Assembly (NCBI GenBank): GCA_035222895.1
Contig: JAVYIG010000897.1
Coordinates: 248,001-312,000, forward strand
Source: Strongylocentrotus droebachiensis
Lineage: Eukaryota > Echinodermata > Echinoidea > Camarodonta > Strongylocentrotidae
Direction: 5' to 3'
DNA length: 64,000 nt
Numbering within the stretch: the stretch's first letter is position 1; each line of letters starts with the position of its first letter. The notes beneath the pieces were generated by a model. It was not told the DNA's origin and searched no databases. It saw nothing but the letters and a program-made list of their open reading frames with translations. This document shows positions 62,101 to 64,000 of this stretch, piece after piece. The position numbers were made by a program, and so were the translations under genes.

Positions 62101-63003
62101 AAAGACTTTTATCGAGAAGGAATGTCAATACTGAAGAGAAACTGCTTTCGGTTTATTATGATCAAATGATATGATGAATTCATCACATATTAAAGGGATC
62201 CAGTAACTTTGTCTCAGATTCTGAAACAAAATCCTGGCTTTAGCTCATGCTGCAATGATAATTGTAAACCTTTAGGTCAGTCAGGAACCCTGAGACTTTT
62301 TACAAGCCGATCGTCTGTCTGATTATCAAGATATTTTTGATTGGAAATAGAAACCAAATTTTGCATTTTCCTAACGGTTTTCACTACAGTCTATTGGGAA
62401 AAACGAGTATGGTACCGGTCACTCAAAGATTTTTGCCTTTTTGAGGCACTTCTTGATCATTTTGAAGCGCAATTTGTTTAGGGCTTCAATATTACACCAT
62501 ATAACAGACACTGATAACACGTAGGGCTGTGCATCTCAGATTTAACATTGTTAAACGGTGCCTTTAAGAGGTAAATTTGACCATTTCAAAAATAATACAT
62601 CAATTCAATAAATTCAAAAGCACCAACACAGATATGTACATATGGGACTATTTGGAAAATACAAATATAACAGCACTTAGAATAGACATTTAAAGGATAT
62701 CAATGATTATTAGAAATAAGACAACCAACATAGCTTTGTAAAGGAACATTTTTAAAACAAAAATGATGGTTGGACAAAAAGCTATTTTGCTTTTCAAGAA
62801 CGAACCTCTCAGGTTAAAAACTAGTGTTGTTTAAAGTCTGAAATTATCTTACATGCCAACGTAGGGCAGCCCATCTCTTTTCATGCGATGATAGGTACAT
62901 CTTAACCTACCCTTGTGTTTTCTGATGCCAATCACTCTCAACGATGTTAGATGTATGAATCACCACTCGCATTCCATCAGCATAGAGAAGAAACATCATC
63001 TTA
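46193..63003 (-). CDS. TDP1: Tyrosyl-DNA phosphodiesterase 1 (TDP1), C-terminal 346 residues, 9 exons, 5' end outside window
   Basis: In transcript order the exons are 63003-62911, 62067-61894, 61119-61041, 60501-60310, 59066-58951, 57933-57826, 57094-56992, 47259-47163 and 46272-46193 (1042 nt). All junctions are GT-AG and in phase. TDP1 is a nuclear phospholipase-D-superfamily enzyme that hydrolyses 3'-phosphotyrosyl bonds to free DNA ends from trapped topoisomerase I. Visible: the Lys of HKD motif 1 with its Asn 18 residues later (TSN), [30 protein letters not shown], and the complete second motif, PHIKTY with [10 protein letters not shown]. The His-to-Asn spacing equals human H493-N516. 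The C-terminus [10 protein letters not shown]...AWVPGRR matches the human end. Length from the first Lys to the end (346) is close to human (344). The His of HKD motif 1 and the N-terminal domain lie beyond 64000. Nothing looks broken. Confidence 0.96.
46963..47152 (+). repeat. tRNA-derived SINE, family 2, next to a TDP1 splice donor
   Basis: The head GCGCGATAGCTCAGTCAGTA (A box) and GGGTTCGAAACC (B box) is followed by a body containing GTGCCCTTTGGTAAGGCATT and ending CTTTCTTAGCAGTCA. It is highly similar to the minus-strand copy at 61449-61682. It lies antisense in the last TDP1 intron, with its 3' end about ten bases from the splice donor of exon 47163-47259. Confidence 0.85.
47163..47259 (-). 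CDS. TDP1: TDP1 penultimate exon ([19 protein letters not shown])
   Basis: 97-nt minus-strand exon, acceptor CTTGCAG, donor AAACAG|GTAAGT. It encodes [32 protein letters not shown], aligned with human FPVPYDLPPELYGSK. This region is variable in the family, but phase and position fit. A SINE ends about ten bases beyond the donor. Confidence 0.88.
48147..48436. repeat. Two GA microsatellites
   Basis: GAGA runs at 48147-48190 and 48388-48436 (the second after GATA repeats). Confidence 0.9.
50100..50132. repeat. CT microsatellite
   Basis: Clean CTCT run of about 30 bases. Confidence 0.9.
51025..51341 (+). mobile_element. Retroelement 3' end inserted in hAT remnant
   Basis: T-rich body ending GGGGCTACCCTGTGGAAATA followed by an AAATAAATAAGTAAATAAA-type tail, the structure of a non-LTR element or SINE 3' end. 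It splits the 5' part of the hAT region. Confidence 0.5.
52462..52573 (+). repeat. SINE 3' fragment inserted in hAT remnant
   Basis: Contains TTTGTATTAAGCGATATATA and an ATTATTATTAT tail, as in family 1 SINEs. It interrupts the transposase block that resumes at [10 protein letters not shown]. The flanks show AGTGTG and AGTGCG, a possible short target duplication. Confidence 0.65.
52797..53402 (+). mobile_element. LINE-like 3' end with TTGAA repeats, in hAT remnant
   Basis: T-rich DNA ending CAAGTCTTGAATAAAACCTC and a short TGAATTGAATTGAA tail. A similar tail (AATAAACC then GAATT repeats) occurs at 63829-63857. It separates the hAT LCPTR block from the next one. No reverse transcriptase is visible. 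Confidence 0.45.
54030..54935. other. A-rich tract and unclassified insertion between hAT blocks
   Basis: Poly-A-rich DNA (54039-54120), then a GC-richer segment (54390-54890) with many overlapping short frames on both strands and CGTATT words ending CTTGGCAGCTCTG. Nothing matches a family I can name. Confidence 0.35.
54910..54966. repeat. 27-bp tandem duplication
   Basis: AACAGTGATTGCACCAATCG followed by AATGCT occurs twice in direct succession without visible differences. Confidence 0.9.
55100..55375 (+). mobile_element. Retroelement 3' end between last hAT blocks
   Basis: Contains GGTGGCAGCACCAATAAAGCC and ends in an AATAAAATAAAAACAATTAC-type A-rich tail. It separates the hAT dimerisation signature from the HKDLM block. 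Confidence 0.4.
55830..56716 (+). mobile_element. 5'-truncated non-LTR retrotransposon (LINE), reverse transcriptase C-terminal part
   Basis: An open frame of about 143 codons (55840-56271) has [35 protein letters not shown] and AEYASPVW-like and [17 protein letters not shown] motifs. These are typical of the thumb and C-terminal region of jockey/CR1-like reverse transcriptases. Related coding continues in other frames: [20 protein letters not shown] and, near 56600, [17 protein letters not shown]. At least two frame changes and a stop break it. The 5' end is cut before the polymerase active site. It is antisense within the long TDP1 intron. Confidence 0.85.
56735..56835. repeat. Small C-rich dispersed repeat fragment
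   Basis: A C run, then TACGCCGCCCCTGCTCCCAG. The same kind of ending occurs at 23790-23810, and related words (GGGGCGTCGGAGCG) at 41262. Probably a shared low-copy repeat. Confidence 0.35.
56992..57094 (-). CDS. TDP1: TDP1 exon with HKD motif 2 Asn ([10 protein letters not shown])
   Basis: 103-nt minus-strand exon, acceptor CCTCACAG, donor TTCTTT|GTAAGT. It encodes [26 protein letters not shown] and MMIPSFF. The Asn corresponds to human N516. The next intron (56991-47260) is 9.7 kb and full of transposon remains. Confidence 0.96.
57141..57385. repeat. GAA trinucleotide repeat and purine tract
   Basis: About thirteen GAAGAA units (57145-57185), then 200 bases of A/G-rich DNA with AAC interruptions. 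On the TDP1 strand this is a long CTT/pyrimidine tract ending about 45 bases before the acceptor of the exon at 57094. Confidence 0.9.
57725..57797 (+). repeat. SINE 3' tail beside TDP1 exon
   Basis: TAATATAAAGCGCTGTACAA followed by ATTATTATTATT: a typical 3' end of the family 1 type, about 30 bases beyond the donor of exon 57826-57933, antisense to TDP1. Confidence 0.6.
57826..57933 (-). CDS. TDP1: TDP1 exon with HKD motif 2 His and Lys
   Basis: 108-nt minus-strand exon, acceptor TATTCAG, donor ACAAG|GTAAGC. It encodes [20 protein letters not shown] and [15 protein letters not shown]. His and Lys of PHIKTY correspond to human H493 and K495; H493R causes the human ataxia SCAN1. A SINE tail ends about 30 bases after the donor. 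Confidence 0.96.
58010..58045. repeat. GA microsatellite
   Basis: Short GAAAGAGAGAGA run in a TDP1 intron. Confidence 0.8.
58531..58816 (+). repeat. tRNA-derived SINE, family 1, most complete copy
   Basis: The head has GTGGTCTAGTGGGTAAGTTG (A box) and GGTTCGAGTCCC (B box). The body has CCACTCTCCACCCAGGTGTT and ATGGGTACCGG. The end has GCACTATATAAC and an ATTATTATTATT tail. The layout recalls the sea urchin SURF1 SINE, named here by resemblance only. It lies in the TDP1 intron between exons 58951 and 57933, antisense. Confidence 0.85.
58951..59066 (-). CDS. TDP1: TDP1 exon ([18 protein letters not shown] segment)
   Basis: 116-nt minus-strand exon, acceptor TTGCTAG, donor CTTCTT|GTAAGT. It encodes [24 protein letters not shown] and [14 protein letters not shown], aligned with human [18 protein letters not shown]. 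It was found by reading for the segment missing between its neighbours. Confidence 0.95.
59449..59844. mobile_element. TTAA-flanked MITE, family A copy 2
   Basis: 396 bp with TTAA at both ends and termini AGGTAAAGACCGGT / AGCTAAAGACCAGT. It is closely similar to 1875-2250 throughout, including a GGAAACGCCCCAATTTC block. It differs mainly by an insertion (GTGTCGCGCACGTG region near 59640). It lies in a TDP1 intron. Confidence 0.88.
60310..60501 (-). CDS. TDP1: TDP1 exon ([14 protein letters not shown] segment)
   Basis: 192-nt minus-strand exon, acceptor TGTTGCAG, donor AGCTG|GTAATC. It encodes [28 protein letters not shown] and [11 protein letters not shown]. The last dozen residues, up to RHMKL, are less conserved, so the donor choice depends on the phase fit to the next exon. 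Confidence 0.92.
60784..60985. repeat. 200-base purine tract in TDP1 intron
   Basis: GAAGAAGA/AGGAGAA-type purine-only DNA, hence a pyrimidine tract on the TDP1 strand, in the 539-bp intron between exons 61041 and 60501. The Lys/Arg-rich open frame it creates is an artefact. Confidence 0.9.
61041..61119 (-). CDS. TDP1: TDP1 exon ([15 protein letters not shown] segment)
   Basis: 79-nt minus-strand exon, acceptor TTGTGCAG, donor GAAAG|GTAAGA. It encodes [20 protein letters not shown] and HLKVRK, aligned with human VYLIGSTPGRFQG...DNWGHFRLKK. The short length explains why no long open frame marks it. Confidence 0.93.
61449..61682 (-). repeat. tRNA-derived SINE, family 2, with TAG-repeat tail
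   Basis: On the minus strand: GAGGAGGCGCGATACATG, a B box GGGTTCGAAACC, then GTGCCCTTTGGTAAGGCATT and an end CTTTCTTAGCAGTCAGG followed by a CTA-repeat tail. It matches 46963-47152 closely. It lies sense within a TDP1 intron. Confidence 0.85.
61894..62067 (-). CDS. TDP1: TDP1 exon ([10 protein letters not shown] segment)
   Basis: 174-nt minus-strand exon, acceptor CATCAG, donor GCAAA|GTAAGT. It encodes [29 protein letters not shown] and the end [10 protein letters not shown], aligning with human WLSPLYPRI through KHDLSE. Confidence 0.95.
62190..62568. mobile_element. Probable TTAA-flanked MITE, family C
   Basis: TTAA plus AGGGATCCAGTAAC at the left and TTAA plus AGGCACCGTTTAAC read inward from the right. 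The interior is non-coding. The inverted repeats are poor, so this is a weaker call than families A and B, but size, TTAA borders and AGG termini agree. It lies in the TDP1 intron between exons 62911 and 62067. Confidence 0.55.
62911..63003 (-). CDS. TDP1: TDP1 exon with HKD motif 1 Lys and Asn
   Basis: 93-nt exon read on the minus strand from acceptor TTGCAG to donor CAAGG|GTAGGT. The first base completes a codon begun in an upstream exon outside the window, probably Thr of the HTK motif. It encodes [12 protein letters not shown] then [19 protein letters not shown]. Lys and Asn correspond to human K265 and N283. Confidence 0.94.
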
Positions 63004-63199
63004 CTGCAAGAGAAAGAATCATTCCATTATTGAACTTTATATCCCTTCGTGGCTATTGGAAGCAAATCCAGACTGAGAAAAGTAACGACTCTACTATGTG
63101 GACTGAAAATAGCTTCTTATGACTTCCTACATTACAAAAGGATTTATACAGTATAAAGGTTGTTCTCATAATTGTTCTTAAATACCAATTCAACTAGAA

Positions 63200-63757
63200 T
63201 TATCGCAATCTGTATTGCCGCGCAATGCGAATGTATCCCCGGCAGTGGCAGTGATTTTGTGTATTCCTTATGTTCGAAGGAGGGACAAAGATCCCTTCTC
63301 CCCTCCCTGAAACAAAAGGATGACCTAGAGAGGTCGCCACTAGTGGCTAAGGCTATTGCCATGACTAGGAGCAGCATTACCAAAACAACAAGTCAACGCA
63401 AAGCGTAGCATCCCCTCGCAGGGTACAAATGGCCTATATACGTCAGAACAAGTTACCTCCATTGGACTACACTATTATATTACTAGGCAAGGAAGTTCAC
63501 CACATTTTCACATATATAAATAGGTGTTTTTGCATTATTTAATGAGCTATGACCTTTCACCTACGTACTCCAAAATCGAACTTAGCCTGTATTTTGATAT
63601 CATGTAACTTCATATCAAATTTCATTAAAATGCGTCAAACATTACTGAAGTTATCGATCGGAAACAAAATTTATTACAGACGGACGAACGCACCGACGCA
63701 CAGCAGCGTTTCTATAAATTCCCTCCAACTTCGTCGGCGAGGGGATAAGATGGGATA
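63200..63757. repeat. Unclassified dispersed repeat
   Basis: Contains a block TTTGATATCATGTAACTTC, ATCAAATTTCATTAAAATGC and an ACAGACGGACGAACGCACC word. It resembles a repeat seen scattered in many marine invertebrate genomes, recalled from general knowledge. ATCCCC-type words near both ends (63227, 63408 and the complement at 63741) may mark termini, but the family is not known to me. Confidence 0.4.
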
Positions 63758-63759
63758 AT

Positions 63760-63857
63760 AAGTGTGTAGATTAGAGTATAATGCATCTCTATAGAAAATT
63801 TGAAAGAAATCTGTCAAGAAATGTTTTTTAATAAACCTTGAATTGAATTGAATTGAA
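63760..63857 (+). repeat. LINE-like 3' tail with GAATT repeats
   Basis: Ends TTTTTTAATAAACCTTGAAT followed by three more TGAAT units. Similar in style to the end at 53375-53402. Confidence 0.5.
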
Positions 63858-64000
63858 TTATTCATGTTTATTCTCATCCATTGACATTCAATGTAACTAC
63901 GTGCAATATTCACATTTACCATTCATGCGATTCTGATCGAATCATTTATTTGCTTGATTGCTTGACTACACTTTGCAAGTGTACGGTCAGCTTCATCAGT

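Larger units (their letters stand above)
63004..64000 (-). other. TDP1 intron continuing beyond the window
   Basis: The upstream TDP1 exon is not in view, so this intron exceeds 1 kb. It holds an unclassified dispersed repeat (63200-63757) and a repeat tail (about 63760-63857). Confidence 0.7.

Overview
The window looks like nuclear DNA of a marine deuterostome, most likely an echinoderm and probably a sea urchin. It is AT-rich, its genes are split by long introns, and it is crowded with GA/CT microsatellites, tRNA-derived SINEs with ATT-repeat tails, small inverted-repeat elements and old LINE and hAT remains. The species was not identified; the guess rests on gene sequences and repeat style.

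Two genes can be read exon by exon, and they converge. On the + strand, 6757-36336 carries a complete five-exon Vsx (Chx10-type visual system homeobox) gene encoding 446 residues: an eh1-like repressor motif, a Q50 paired-class homeodomain, the CVC domain that defines the Vsx family, and an OAR motif. All splice sites are canonical and in phase. A promoter-like segment with a CCAAT box lies about 0.8 kb upstream of the start codon. Intron 1 is 14.5 kb, intron 2 5.5 kb, intron 3 7.5 kb and intron 4 0.75 kb. These introns hold several duplicated blocks and a recurring CGCCATTTT motif that may be regulatory.

On the - strand, 63003-46193 carries nine exons of tyrosyl-DNA phosphodiesterase 1 (TDP1), a DNA repair enzyme. 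They encode the last 346 residues, from the lysine of the first HKD motif through the whole second HKD motif to the stop codon. The N-terminal part lies beyond position 64000. Every TDP1 intron in view carries a mobile element or a long simple repeat. The 9.7-kb intron between the exons at 56992-57094 and 47163-47259 holds a decayed hAT (ZMYM1/DUF4371-type) transposase gene, itself interrupted by several later insertions, followed by a 5'-truncated LINE.

The 36.5-45 kb region between the converging genes shows no gene: it holds microsatellites, two decayed minisatellite-like arrays and a TTAA-flanked MITE. The first 5.8 kb also shows no gene. It holds GA/GT repeats, a 957-bp TA-flanked inverted-repeat element and a TTAA-flanked MITE whose sister copy lies in a TDP1 intron. 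The two genes are not known to work together: Vsx is a developmental transcription factor and TDP1 a general repair enzyme. Their linkage is of interest because the human orthologues both map to chromosome arm 14q.
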